Below are positions 26,346 to 35,359 of a stretch of DNA of 64,000 bases, piece by piece. Origin of the DNA: Alphaproteobacteria bacterium UBA3612. Its GTDB lineage: Bacteria > Pseudomonadota > Alphaproteobacteria > Sphingomonadales > Sphingomonadaceae. Both the position numbers and the translations under genes were made by a program. How positions within the stretch are numbered: position 1 is the first letter of the stretch; each line of letters begins with the position of its first letter. The stretch lies in the NCBI GenBank assembly GCA_002375465.1, contig DFLT01000003.1:310001-374000 (forward strand), written 5' to 3'. Below the pieces are notes generated by a model. The model was not told the DNA's origin, ran no database searches, and worked only from the letters and a program-made list of their open reading frames with translations.

Positions 26346-26819
26346 ATGAAAATACCTTTAGATGCCACGGACCGCGCCATTCTGTCGGCGCTGCAGGAAG
26401 ACGGTTCCTTATCCATCAGCGAGCTTGCGAACCGACTGGGCATGACCCCGCCGCCGTGCTGGCGTCGCGTCCGGCGCCTTCGCGACGAAGGCGTGCTGGA
26501 GCGGCAGGTGTGGATGGTGAACCCCGCCTCGATAGGATTGGATTTGATCCTTTATGCTACCGTACGGCTGAGCGCCCACGATGCGGAGGCCACGCGCCGA
26601 TTCCAGGACGAGGTTAAAGCTTGGCCAGAAGTCTTGGAATGCTACGTTCTGCTGGGCGCTATTGACGTTTTGATAAAGATCGCCGTGCCAAGCATCCGCT
26701 ATTACGAGGAGTTCTTCTTTCAGAAATTTTCACAGCTGCCCGGCGTACGCGAGGTGAATTCCAGTGTGGTGGTCAGCGAGATAAAGAACACAACAAGCCT
26801 GCCGATTCCCGCAAATTGA
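26346..26819 (+). CDS. Lrp/AsnC family transcriptional regulator
   Basis: 157 residues: an N-terminal winged helix-turn-helix (DATDRAILSALQEDGSLSIS, then LANRLGMTPPPCWRRVRRL) and a C-terminal RAM ligand domain (VLECYVLLGAIDVLIKIAVP). These regulators respond to amino acids and bind as octamers. The divergent placement next to the NTF2-like/serine hydrolase unit suggests it controls that unit and itself. The ATG is the first in a region of conserved sequence. Confidence 0.92.
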   Translation: MKIPLDATDRAILSALQEDGSLSISELANRLGMTPPPCWRRVRRLRDEGVLERQVWMVNPASIGLDLILYATVRLSAHDAEATRRFQDEVKAWPEVLECYVLLGAIDVLIKIAVPSIRYYEEFFFQKFSQLPGVREVNSSVVVSEIKNTTSLPIPAN

Positions 26820-26992
26820 CGCGACAGCACTGTCCGAAACCGAACGCCAGGCGTGCGAATCCGGACAGTGGAGCAGAACAAGGCCAGGTTTTCGGAGAAA
26901 GGATAGTTGGCACGAGCCTTGCGTCGCGTCGGCCATGAACAATGGCACCGGACCGAAAGAATCTTGGCCCCTGGCAGTTTCCGCCAAGTGCA

Positions 26993-27066
26993 TGGAGGCC
27001 CGAGCCGGAATCGAACCGGCGTACACGGATTTGCAGTCCGCTGCGTCACCACTCCGCCATCGGGCC
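26993..27066 (-). tRNA. tRNA-Cys (GCA), CCA encoded
   Basis: The reverse strand folds as a 74-base tRNA including CCA. The acceptor stem is GGCCCGA with TCGGGCC, the discriminator base is U (characteristic of tRNA-Cys), the anticodon loop is CTGCAAA with anticodon GCA, and the T arm is GCCGG-TTCGATT-CCGGC. Confidence 0.95.
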
Positions 27067-27214
27067 TCAAGCAGTTGTGGAGGCCGCGGCAACTATCAGC
27101 GACGCTTGGCGAGCGCAACCGAAAGGCTTAGAGGGTCGCCAATCTCGGGGCTTGCGGCTCCGGTGTATTATCTGCATAAGTCACCCCGACAATTCAAGGT
27201 GAGGATGATCCGTG

Positions 27215-27850
27215 ATGGAGCCTGATTTCGCGAAAATGCGCACCCACATGATCGATTCCCAGTTGCGCCCGAACACCGTTGTGGACCCGGCGCTGATCAA
27301 GGCGTTTCGGTCCGTTCCGAGGGAACGCTATGTCCCGGCCGCGATGCGCTCGTTCGCCTATCATGACGAGGATATCGAGATCGCGGACGGCCGTTTTCTG
27401 ATGGAGCCGCTAACGCTGGGCCGGCTGCTGTCTGCCGCGCGCGTGCGTGCAGGAGAGCGCGTGCTGATCATCGGCGGCGGGACAGGCTATTCCGCCGCGC
27501 TGCTTACCGAGATGGGAGCGGACGTCGTCCTTTTAGAGGAGGAAGCCTTTTCCGGCGACATCGTGAAGGGCGACGGGATCAGCGTCTCTCGCGGCCCCTT
27601 GTCCGAGGGAGTTTCTGATAGCGCGCCGTACGATCTGGTGCTGATCGAAGGCACTGTAGAACAGGTGCCGGCAGCATTGATCGAGCAGGTCGCAGAGGGC
27701 GGCCGCATCGTCGGCGTGGTGGTGGAAGAAGGCGTGGCGCGCGCAGGGCTTGGCAAGGTGTACAGCGGCCATGTCGGATGGTCGTGGTTCTTCGACGCCA
27801 ATGTACCCGCCCTGCCGGGCTTCAGCAAAAAGCGGGAATTCGTGTTTTGA
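27215..27850 (+). CDS. Protein-L-isoaspartate O-methyltransferase family protein
   Basis: A 211-residue SAM-dependent methyltransferase-like protein: QLRPNTVVDPALIKAF at the start, then VPRERYVP, then motif I as VLIIGGGTGYSAALL. PCMT enzymes repair isoaspartyl residues. In alphaproteobacteria a divergent copy like this sits directly before tolC, and its substrate there is not settled. GAGG lies upstream; GTG at 27212 is an equally good start. Its stop overlaps the tolC start by four bases (TTGA), so the two are translationally coupled. Confidence 0.88.
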   Translation: MEPDFAKMRTHMIDSQLRPNTVVDPALIKAFRSVPRERYVPAAMRSFAYHDEDIEIADGRFLMEPLTLGRLLSAARVRAGERVLIIGGGTGYSAALLTEMGADVVLLEEEAFSGDIVKGDGISVSRGPLSEGVSDSAPYDLVLIEGTVEQVPAALIEQVAEGGRIVGVVVEEGVARAGLGKVYSGHVGWSWFFDANVPALPGFSKKREFVF

Positions 27851-29370
27851 AGATCAGACTTGCCCTCGCCGCGCTGCTGCTCGCCTCCACCGCAAATGCG
27901 GAAACGCTGCGGGAGGCGATGGCGTCTGCCTATGCAACGAATCCCGACATTACGAGTGCGCGTGCCGGCCAGAGGCTGAATGACGAGGAACTCATCCGGT
28001 CCAAGCAGGCGATCCGACCGTCCCTGACGGCCAACGGCGTCCTGGATCAGGAAACGTCCGACCCCGGACGGTTCGACGACAGAAGCCGTGCGTTCAACGT
28101 GAACCTTCAGCTTTCACAGCCAGTTTACCGCGGCGGCCGTATCCGCAATGACCGCAAATCCGCCGACAGGCAGGTTCTTTCCGGTCGCGAACAGCTTCGC
28201 GCGATTGAAAACCAGCTGATCTTCGACACGGTCCAGGCCTATATGAATGTTCTTTCCGACCAGTCGGAAGTCGAATTGACGGAAAACAATGTGCGGGTGC
28301 TGGAGCGCCAGTTGCAGGCGTCCAGCGATCGGTTCGAAGTGGGCGACGTGACCCGCACCGACGTGGCCCAGTCGGAAGCCCGGCTTGCCTTGGCCCGCAG
28401 CCAGTTCCTTGCTGCGGAAGCCAATCTGGAGGCCAGCCGCAATAATTATGAGCGCGTCGTCGGGCACAGGCCCGAGGATCTGCAGCCGCCGCCGCCGCTG
28501 CCCGTTTTGCCGGGTACACCGGCGCAGGCGGTCGATCTTGCATTGGCCGAGAATCCGTTCATCCAGTCCGCGAAACTGGCGGAGGAGGCAGCGCGTTTTC
28601 AGGTGCGCTCCGCGCGCGGCGCCCGCCTGCCATCCGTCGATGCCACGCTTGGCATGGGGTACAGTAATTTCCGGGGCATCACCCAGCAGTTCGATCCCGA
28701 AACCGGGGGGCGTCTGGATGCGATCTTCAGACAAACCGAATTCACGCAGAATATTGGCGTACAGGCGACGATCCCGCTGTTTTCCAAGGGGCAATTGGGC
28801 AGCCAGATCCGCAGCGCGCAGGCGCGTGCGGACCAGTTGCGCGAGGATGCGCTGGCCGCGGAGCGCGATGCCATCGAGACGGTACGCACCGCCTATCAGG
28901 ACCTGTTGAGCGCCCGCGCAACGATCCGCGCCGCCACCGCCGCAGTGGACGCCAACGATCTGGCCCTGGAGGGCACGCGGGCGGAGCAGACGGTCGGCAC
29001 CAGAAATATTCTGGACGTGCTGAACGCGGAGCAGGAATTCCTGGATTCGCAGGTGCAGGTGGTTCGTGCCGAACGGAACGCCTATGTCGCAGGCTATGCC
29101 CTGCTGGCGGCAATCGGACGCGCGGAGGTGGAACTGCTCGACATCCCCGTCGCCGTCTATAACGCCGAACAATATCTGGATGAGGCGGATGATCGCTGGT
29201 TCGACTGGGCAGCGGAATTCGATGCGCAGCCGCTGCGTACCGACGTGCTGGCCCCGACGCCGGATGATACGCTGCCCGCGCCGCGCGATGCGGTTCCGGG
29301 CGAGACACCCGGCAATGCCACGCCCCACGACCCCATCCCCGACGCAGATGCGGGACCCAATCAGGGATAA
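27847..29370 (+). CDS. tolC: TolC family outer-membrane efflux/secretion channel
   Basis: A 507-residue outer-membrane factor with a signal peptide (about 1-18, ending STANA). Two OEP repeats with long coiled-coil helices follow (TLREAMASAYATNPDITSAR, NNVRVLERQLQAS, later QVVRAERNAYVAGYALLAAIG). A Pro/Asp-rich tail of about 45 residues ends the protein. It forms the outer-membrane exit duct for multidrug efflux pumps and type I secretion. I chose TTG at 27847, giving a lysine-containing signal sequence and a TTGA overlap with the upstream gene; a longer frame upstream lies inside that gene. It could serve export of the RTX protein at 20120; that is inference. Confidence 0.93.
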   Translation: MKIRLALAALLLASTANAETLREAMASAYATNPDITSARAGQRLNDEELIRSKQAIRPSLTANGVLDQETSDPGRFDDRSRAFNVNLQLSQPVYRGGRIRNDRKSADRQVLSGREQLRAIENQLIFDTVQAYMNVLSDQSEVELTENNVRVLERQLQASSDRFEVGDVTRTDVAQSEARLALARSQFLAAEANLEASRNNYERVVGHRPEDLQPPPPLPVLPGTPAQAVDLALAENPFIQSAKLAEEAARFQVRSARGARLPSVDATLGMGYSNFRGITQQFDPETGGRLDAIFRQTEFTQNIGVQATIPLFSKGQLGSQIRSAQARADQLREDALAAERDAIETVRTAYQDLLSARATIRAATAAVDANDLALEGTRAEQTVGTRNILDVLNAEQEFLDSQVQVVRAERNAYVAGYALLAAIGRAEVELLDIPVAVYNAEQYLDEADDRWFDWAAEFDAQPLRTDVLAPTPDDTLPAPRDAVPGETPGNATPHDPIPDADAGPNQG

Positions 29371-29409
29371 GGTGAAGTCCACCAAGACAAGCGCTAGGCA
29401 GAGCGTGAC

Positions 29410-29850
29410 ATGACCGATTCCGCGCGCTCTCAACAGTCCATGCAGGACATATTGGCATCGATCCGCTCGATCATCACGAAAGGCGACGAGCAACCCGTTG
29501 AACCGCCACGGCCGGGAACGGTCGCCGATGCCTTTGAAAAGCGCGATCCGCCCGACCTGTCAGCCAGCCCCGAGCTGCAGGAACTGGCCCGCATCGTTCG
29601 CGACGGCGTCGAAGATGAGGTGTTGTCGGACAAGCGGGAGGACGACACGCCCGCAATACGGGCGCAATCGGCGCAGACGCTGTCGGGGACGGCGGTGCGC
29701 GGCTATGAAGGGGCGGACAAGACGCTGGAGGGTCTGGTTGCAGACCTGCTGCGCCCGATGCTGAAATCATGGCTGGACGAGAACCTGCCACCGCTTGTCG
29801 AACGGCTGGTCGCCGCAGAGATCAAAAGGCGGACCCGTCCCCCCGGATAA
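29410..29850 (+). CDS. DUF2497 protein, PopZ-like polar organising protein
   Basis: A 146-residue acidic, low-complexity protein with the two DUF2497 ends: an N-terminal helix QSMQDILASIRSIITK and a C-terminal LEGLVADLLRPMLKSWLDENLPPLVERLVAAEI helix. This is the layout of PopZ, which forms a polar hub tethering ParB-parS in Caulobacter, but this protein has a shorter Pro-rich middle. It follows tolC by 40 bases, an order seen in related genomes. Function at the pole is inferred from the family only. Confidence 0.82.
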   Translation: MTDSARSQQSMQDILASIRSIITKGDEQPVEPPRPGTVADAFEKRDPPDLSASPELQELARIVRDGVEDEVLSDKREDDTPAIRAQSAQTLSGTAVRGYEGADKTLEGLVADLLRPMLKSWLDENLPPLVERLVAAEIKRRTRPPG

Positions 29851-29865
29851 GAGACCCGACGCCCT

Positions 29866-29970
29866 TCACAGAGTGATCAGCAGGAAGAACCCCATCATAA
29901 GGGCAGCCATCGTGCCGAACACGATGACCAGGCGCCGGTCCTTCAGAGGATCCGGACGCTTCCTACCCAA
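29866..29970 (-). CDS. Small single-span membrane protein (34 aa), hypothetical
   Basis: A short frame starting with TTG at 29970, eight bases before the end of the ygfZ stop, with GGAGGCGGAGC just upstream. It reads a basic N-terminus (GRKRPDPLKDRR) followed by one hydrophobic helix (LVIVFGTMAALMMGFFLLITL) up to the stop. The basic-inside plus single helix pattern, good ribosome-binding site and coupling to ygfZ suggest a real small membrane protein. No family is recognised, and chance cannot be excluded. Confidence 0.5.
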   Translation of the reverse strand: MGRKRPDPLKDRRLVIVFGTMAALMMGFFLLITL

Positions 29971-30823
29971 GCTCCGCCTCCCGCTCGTTCGCGACGAGGT
30001 CATCGCCCTCCGTATTCGTGCGCGGCGGCAGCCAATCGGGAACGCGAACGCTTAGCCGGACCGAACCAATTTCCATGGGAAGGTCCATCTTTTCCAAACG
30101 CAGCAGCGCCATGCCGATCCAGCCATCGGCCGTGTGGGTAAATCCGGTCAGCGTACCGGCAGGCTTTCCGTCTGCGGTGATATCCTGCGATGATCCCGGG
30201 TCGTCGGACAGAGTGACCGGCAGAATGCGTTTCCGGACCTTACCGCGATAATTCATCCGGGCGGTATTTTCCTGCCCAACGAAACATCCCTTTGTAAAGT
30301 CGACGCCGCCCAGAAGATCGGCACCGGATTCCAGCCACATCAGCTTCTCTTCGCCCAAGGCGATGAAATCGGCGCTGTCGGGAATCCCGATCTGCATGCG
30401 GTGGGCGTGATAGTCGTCCAATTCGCCTGTGACGCTTTCAACGGCGCCGAGCCAGCGCTTGCCAAGCGCTGCGGATCGCGGATCGTCCGGCGCGACAAGC
30501 AGGCGATCGTTCCAGCCGGCGAAAACCTGCTGGCGACTTTCTGAAATATCGATCTTTCGGCGCAAGCGGTAGCGCCGCAACGCAGCCTCCGCAGCGTCGT
30601 AACGCTGGGCTGGCAGATCGAGCAGCACTTCGTCGGCACCGCCTGCGAAAATGACCATGTCCGCGAGATACTTGCCCTGCGCCGTCAGCAGCGCCCCCCA
30701 GACGGGCGCGTCCTCCCCGACATTGGCGACGTTATTGGTGACGAGACCGTTCAGGAACGCCACCAGATCTTCCTCTGGCGCGTGCAGACGCATGACTTTG
30801 CGGTCGGAAAGGTGAACAAGCAT
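29963..30823 (-). CDS. ygfZ: Folate-binding YgfZ/GcvT-like protein
   Basis: A 286-residue protein of the GcvT fold with the YgfZ signature KGCFVGQE (Cys180). YgfZ/IBA57 proteins help assembly or repair of certain [4Fe-4S] enzymes using folate. Start ATG at 30823. The small membrane ORF overlaps its 3' end. Divergent from the MFS transporter. Confidence 0.93.
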   Translation of the reverse strand: MLVHLSDRKVMRLHAPEEDLVAFLNGLVTNNVANVGEDAPVWGALLTAQGKYLADMVIFAGGADEVLLDLPAQRYDAAEAALRRYRLRRKIDISESRQQVFAGWNDRLLVAPDDPRSAALGKRWLGAVESVTGELDDYHAHRMQIGIPDSADFIALGEEKLMWLESGADLLGGVDFTKGCFVGQENTARMNYRGKVRKRILPVTLSDDPGSSQDITADGKPAGTLTGFTHTADGWIGMALLRLEKMDLPMEIGSVRLSVRVPDWLPPRTNTEGDDLVANEREAELG

Positions 30824-30970
30824 GGGGCGGTCTTAACGTCATCGCGAGGCCGGTTCATCCCCTATGTCGCGTACCCCTGCTTTTTCCGCAGATAGCGGGC
30901 CACCTGTTCATCATTTTCACGGGGGCCACCTGCTGCTAATCGCAAGCGAAATAGCCGGGGGAGGATTTGA

Positions 30971-32560
30971 GTGACTGAGGTGAATGCCACGGATCGCACC
31001 ATCGATCCGCAACGCGACAGGCTTGTCATTACCGCGTCCTCAGTTGGAACTGTTTTCGAATGGTATGATTTCTTTGTGTACGGCACGCTTGCCGCCCTGC
31101 TGGGGCGCCTGTTTTTCGCGCAGGTGGAGTCGGAAAGCCTTTCCTTCCTTCTCAGCCTCGCCACCTTTGCCGTCGGGTTCATCGTCCGGCCGATAGGCGC
31201 CGCCGTTTTCGGATATCTGGGCGACCGCGTCGGGCGAAAATACACGTTTCTTGTCACGATCAGCCTGATGGGCCTGGCCACCGCCGCGATCGGCTTGCTG
31301 CCTACCTATGCGGCAATCGGCTATTGGGCGCCCTTGTTGCTGGTTGCCATTCGCATCCTGCAGGGGTTGGCGCTGGGCGGGGAATATGGCGGCGCCGCAA
31401 TCTATGTGGCGGAACATGCGCCGGCGCACAGGCGGGGCTTTTATACCGGCTTCATTCAGGCGTCGGTGACGGTTGGCTTCCTGCTGGCGCTGGGTGTGGT
31501 TATCGGCACGACTGTGCTGGTGGGGGAGGAGGCATTCAATGCCTGGGGCTGGCGCATCCCGTTCCTGGGGTCATTATTGCTGCTGGCGCTGAGCATCTGG
31601 ATCCGCCTGAAGCTGAACGAGAGCCCGGTGTTCCTGGCCATGAAGAAGGCGGGCCGGTCGGCGGCAAACCCCCTGAAGGAAAGCTTCAACAGCTGGTCCA
31701 ACGTCCGCCTGATCCTGATCGCGCTGCTGGGCATTGCCGCCGGCCTGACGGTGATCTGGTACAATGCCCAATTCTATACGCTGTTCTTCCTGCAATCGAC
31801 GAGCGGCGTATCGGAAGCGGATGCGCGCGAATTGATTGCCTGGGGCGTTATCGTGGCCGCCCCCGCCTTTGTGTTCTTTGGCTGGTTGTCGGACCGCGTC
31901 GGGCGGCGGAAGGTGGTCGTCACCGGCTATGCCGTCACACTGGCCCTGCTGTTTCCCATCTATCACATGATCGCGGGAGCGGCGAACCCGGAACTGGATC
32001 GCGCGCTGGAGGAAAATCCGGTTGTCATCAGCGTACCGGACGACTGCAATTACTCCGCCTTGGCCGACGTGCAGCAACGGGACTGCGCCAAGTCGCTGGA
32101 ATGGTTCGTCGCGAACGGCATCAATTTTTCGCGTCGGGAAGGAAGCTTTCAGGTCGCCATTGCGGATGTCCGTCTGCTGAATTTCGATCCGGAGGGATTT
32201 GCACAGGCAGTGGCAGAGGCGGGCTATCCGCTGGAGAGCAACCCCGCCACGCGCAATGACGCCGTGGTCCTGATCGGCGTAATCGCGCTGAGCCTGCTGT
32301 CGGCGGCCACGTTCGGACCCGTTGCCGCCATCCTGGTGGAGCTGTTCCCGGCGCGGATACGCTACACCTCCATGTCGGTGTCCTATCACATAGGCACGGG
32401 CATTTTCGGCGGGATGCTGCCCTTCACTTCACAATTGATCGTCGTGCAGACGGGCGGCGTCTTTAACGGCCTGTGGTATACGTTCGCAGTCGTATCGGTG
32501 GCCCTGTTCACGACATTCTTCTTTCTGCCGGAAACCTCCGGCAGAGACATATCGGGTTAG
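30971..32560 (+). CDS. MFS transporter, metabolite:H+ symporter (MHS) type, with a periplasmic insertion
   Basis: A 529-residue transporter. GTVFEWYDFFVYGTLAALLG at the first helix, FGYLGDRVGRKYTF between helices 2 and 3, and LSDRVGRRKVVV between 8 and 9 mark the MHS group of the major facilitator superfamily (ShiA/ProP/KgtP relatives). Substrate unknown. Between about residues 340 and 430 there is a hydrophilic insert, absent from classic MHS proteins, with two cysteines (DDCNYS and RDCAKS) that could form a disulfide in the periplasm. GTG start at 30971, with GGGGGAGGA upstream. Confidence 0.88.
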   Translation: MTEVNATDRTIDPQRDRLVITASSVGTVFEWYDFFVYGTLAALLGRLFFAQVESESLSFLLSLATFAVGFIVRPIGAAVFGYLGDRVGRKYTFLVTISLMGLATAAIGLLPTYAAIGYWAPLLLVAIRILQGLALGGEYGGAAIYVAEHAPAHRRGFYTGFIQASVTVGFLLALGVVIGTTVLVGEEAFNAWGWRIPFLGSLLLLALSIWIRLKLNESPVFLAMKKAGRSAANPLKESFNSWSNVRLILIALLGIAAGLTVIWYNAQFYTLFFLQSTSGVSEADARELIAWGVIVAAPAFVFFGWLSDRVGRRKVVVTGYAVTLALLFPIYHMIAGAANPELDRALEENPVVISVPDDCNYSALADVQQRDCAKSLEWFVANGINFSRREGSFQVAIADVRLLNFDPEGFAQAVAEAGYPLESNPATRNDAVVLIGVIALSLLSAATFGPVAAILVELFPARIRYTSMSVSYHIGTGIFGGMLPFTSQLIVVQTGGVFNGLWYTFAVVSVALFTTFFFLPETSGRDISG

Positions 32561-32595
32561 AACGGGGCCACCAATATCAGGACAGGGCTGCTACC

Positions 32596-34467
32596 CTACC
32601 AGCCGCACTGCTTTCCGCGGTTCTGCTCCTCCAGCCAGGCCTGCAGCGGGGCGAAATAGGCGAGCATTGCGTCGCCGTTCATTTCCCTGCTGCCGGTGAA
32701 GGTTTCCAGCGCCTCCGGCCACGGACGGCTGGCGCCCATTTCCAGCATGGCGTTCAGACGCTCACCCACTTCCTTATTGTCGTAGATAGAACAGCGGTGC
32801 AGCGGTCCCGTCCAGCCCGCCTGTTCGCAAGCGGCCTGGTGGAACTGGAACTGCAGCAGGCGCGCCATGAAATAGCGCGTATAGGGCGTGTTGCCCGGGA
32901 CATGGTACTTCGCGCCCGGATCGAACGCGTCTGCCGGACGTGGGCCGCCCGGCGGCACGATGCCCTGATATTCGCGGCGAAGCTCAGTCCAGCTATCGGT
33001 ATATTCCTCCGGCGTGGTTTCGCCGGAAAATACCTGCCAGCGCCACTTGTCGATCATCAGGCCGAAGGGTAGGAAAGCGATCTTGTCCATCGCCTGACGC
33101 AGCAACAGGCCGATATCCTTGTCTTCCGACGGGACCGCCGCCTGATCCAGCAGATCGATCTGCACCAGATAGTCCGGTGTCACCGACAGCGCGATCATGT
33201 CGCCGATCGCCTCGTGGAAACCATCATTGGCGCTGTTTTTGTAGAGGAACGGCTGCTGGTTATAGGCGCGCTGGTAATAATTGTGCCCCAGCTCGTGGTG
33301 CACCGTGACGAAATCGTCAGCGTTCACCTTCGTGCACATCTTGATCCGGATGTCGTCCACATTGTCCACGTCCCACGCCGACGCATGACACACGACCTCC
33401 CGATCGGCAGGCGCGGTGATCATGCTGCGTTCCCAGAACGTGTCGGGCAAGGGCGCGAAGCCGAGTGACGAGAAGAACCCCTCGCCCGCCTCGACGATGC
33501 CCTTCGGCGTATATTGCGCCTGCTCCAGCAGTTCCGTCAGATCATAGCCGACATCGCCCGCACCCGCCGGCGCGACGACATCATAGATGTTTCCCCATTC
33601 CTGCGCCCACATATTGCCCAGCAGATCCGCGCGGATCGGGCCGGTCGCAGGCTGCACATCCTCACCATATTTTTCGTTGAGTTTCGTGCGCGTATAGCAG
33701 TGCAGCTGATCGTAAAGCGGCTTCACCTGTTGCCAATTGGCGTCCAGCATCTCGGCATAGGCGTCGGGATCCATGTCATAACCAGACCGCCACATGGCGC
33801 CGGTATCTGCATAGCCCAGTTCGCGCGCGCCCTGGTTCGACAGTTCGACGAAGCGGGCATAATCCTCTCTCATTGGCGTGCCGACCTTGTGCCAGGACAG
33901 CCACATCTCCTCCAGCAGCGCGGGGTCGCGCTCTGTCCCCATCAGCGCCTCCAGATCGTTGCCGCGCGTCTCCTCTCCTTTGTAGAGGCCCCTGCCCTTG
34001 CCATAGGTAGAGCTGAGACCCGTGAGGATGGTCGACAGCTCATCCGCCGCCCCCGGTACATTCGGTGCCGGGGCCGTCATTCCCTGACGCAGCATGTCGA
34101 GCTTTCGCTTCGTATCGTAGCTGAGTCCCGGAAGGTCGGCATATTTCGCGGCCTCGGTCGCCAGTTCGACCGCGGCCACCGTGTATTCCGCCCCGGCACG
34201 CGCAGCCAGAAAGTCGGTGTCGACGTTGATATAGGTGGCGTTCACCCACGCCGCCTTCGCCGTGTAGAGGGCGAGGTCGGCAAGCCGCTGTTCCGCCTCG
34301 ACCACGAAGGCGTCGGCATCGGCGACCGTGGGAGCAGCAGCGGAGGCCGCGGCCGGCGTTTCCGCCTGCGCGGCGCGATCCGTCTGGGCGGCGCGGTCTG
34401 CCTGCGCGACTGCGGAACCCGACAGCAATGCGACGGCAAGTGCGATGGTGGAAATGGGCTTTAGCAT
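32596..34467 (-). CDS. M2 family peptidyl-dipeptidase (angiotensin-converting-enzyme-like)
   Basis: A 623-residue secreted zinc peptidase. Signal peptide about 1-22 (ALLSGSAVAQA), an Ala-rich linker, then an ACE-type domain. The zinc site is HELGH at 391-395, with a downstream NDGFHEAIGD holding the third ligand Glu. M2 enzymes release dipeptides from C-termini of peptides. ATG at 34467 has GGAG nine bases upstream; a TTG 15 bases earlier is less likely. It may feed periplasmic peptides to general uptake. Convergent with the MFS transporter. Confidence 0.93.
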   Translation of the reverse strand: MLKPISTIALAVALLSGSAVAQADRAAQTDRAAQAETPAAASAAAPTVADADAFVVEAEQRLADLALYTAKAAWVNATYINVDTDFLAARAGAEYTVAAVELATEAAKYADLPGLSYDTKRKLDMLRQGMTAPAPNVPGAADELSTILTGLSSTYGKGRGLYKGEETRGNDLEALMGTERDPALLEEMWLSWHKVGTPMREDYARFVELSNQGARELGYADTGAMWRSGYDMDPDAYAEMLDANWQQVKPLYDQLHCYTRTKLNEKYGEDVQPATGPIRADLLGNMWAQEWGNIYDVVAPAGAGDVGYDLTELLEQAQYTPKGIVEAGEGFFSSLGFAPLPDTFWERSMITAPADREVVCHASAWDVDNVDDIRIKMCTKVNADDFVTVHHELGHNYYQRAYNQQPFLYKNSANDGFHEAIGDMIALSVTPDYLVQIDLLDQAAVPSEDKDIGLLLRQAMDKIAFLPFGLMIDKWRWQVFSGETTPEEYTDSWTELRREYQGIVPPGGPRPADAFDPGAKYHVPGNTPYTRYFMARLLQFQFHQAACEQAGWTGPLHRCSIYDNKEVGERLNAMLEMGASRPWPEALETFTGSREMNGDAMLAYFAPLQAWLEEQNRGKQCGW

Positions 34468-34527
34468 ACTCTTATACTCCAAAAGGCTGATCTATGCAGA
34501 TAGAATGGTCGCGAAGCCGCAGTGTGG

Positions 34528-35280
34528 TCAAGCAGTTAGAAAGTCCACGAGCGCCGCGCCGAATTCCGGCTTCGACACGCACGACATGTGGGTCCCGGGA
34601 ATTTCCGTAAAGCTTGCAGTTGGCATCAATTCCTGCAGCGCCCTTGCATCGTCATAAAAGCGATCATCGGTCGCGCAGATGATGCCGGTCGGAATGTCGA
34701 TGGCGGCGATGTCCTGTTCGTCCGCGTCAACCTGAGCGCGTAGCAGGCGAAGGGCGGCATCCGGATCGACCTTGTTCGTTTTCATGAACTGAACGGCGAA
34801 ATATTCTTCGCTGCCAAGGCTGTGCCCGGCACGGTTCGATACAGCGTCAATGAACCAGTCGGTCCCGGCCGTCTGATCGGTGATGCCGCGAAGCCCCATG
34901 CCGCATATGGCGAGGCGGCGCGGGGCGAGGCCATCGATGACGGCGTGCACGGCGGTGCGGGCACCAAGGGAAAAGCCGCCAAGATCATATTCATCATGGC
35001 CGAGATGCTGCACCCATTCGGCGACATCGCGCGCCAGCACATTGGCGGGCCATTCCGCCGAGGGATCACCGCCGCTGCCGCCATGTGCGCGGAAATCCAG
35101 CATTTGGCAGCGAAAGCCAGCCTCCGCCAGCCGCGCGGCCGTTCCAAACTTCACCCAATTTATCTGCGCGTTGGAGAAGAGGCCATGCAGCAGCAATAGT
35201 GGCCGCCCCTGTCCAATTTCATGCCAGGCCAGTTTGACATTATTAGAGGTCGTGAAGTGGTGCTGTTGAACGGCGGTCAT
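34528..35280 (-). CDS. Alpha/beta-fold hydrolase
   Basis: A 250-residue alpha/beta hydrolase: oxyanion HGLFSN near residue 32, nucleophile elbow GFSLGA, and the catalytic His in GTHMS near the end. YbfF/esterase- or MhpC-like; the substrate cannot be told from sequence. Same strand as the SDR gene upstream, about 80 bases apart. Confidence 0.88.
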   Translation of the reverse strand: MTAVQQHHFTTSNNVKLAWHEIGQGRPLLLLHGLFSNAQINWVKFGTAARLAEAGFRCQMLDFRAHGGSGGDPSAEWPANVLARDVAEWVQHLGHDEYDLGGFSLGARTAVHAVIDGLAPRRLAICGMGLRGITDQTAGTDWFIDAVSNRAGHSLGSEEYFAVQFMKTNKVDPDAALRLLRAQVDADEQDIAAIDIPTGIICATDDRFYDDARALQELMPTASFTEIPGTHMSCVSKPEFGAALVDFLTA

Positions 35281-35359
35281 GGTGGCATCCCAAAGTTATG
35301 TTGCTGCGCGCCGGGATGACGGCGCGCCGACATGCATTCAAGGCCCGAAAGCCTTTCCA

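Noticed and set aside
26993..27066. tRNA-Cys as an integration (att) site
   Set aside because: No integrase gene or duplicated tRNA end was seen on either side.
30864..30974. 36-codon ORF just before the MFS transporter, overlapping its GTG
   Set aside because: No good ribosome-binding site and a composition (His/Gly/Pro) without any protein-like pattern; treated as leader sequence.
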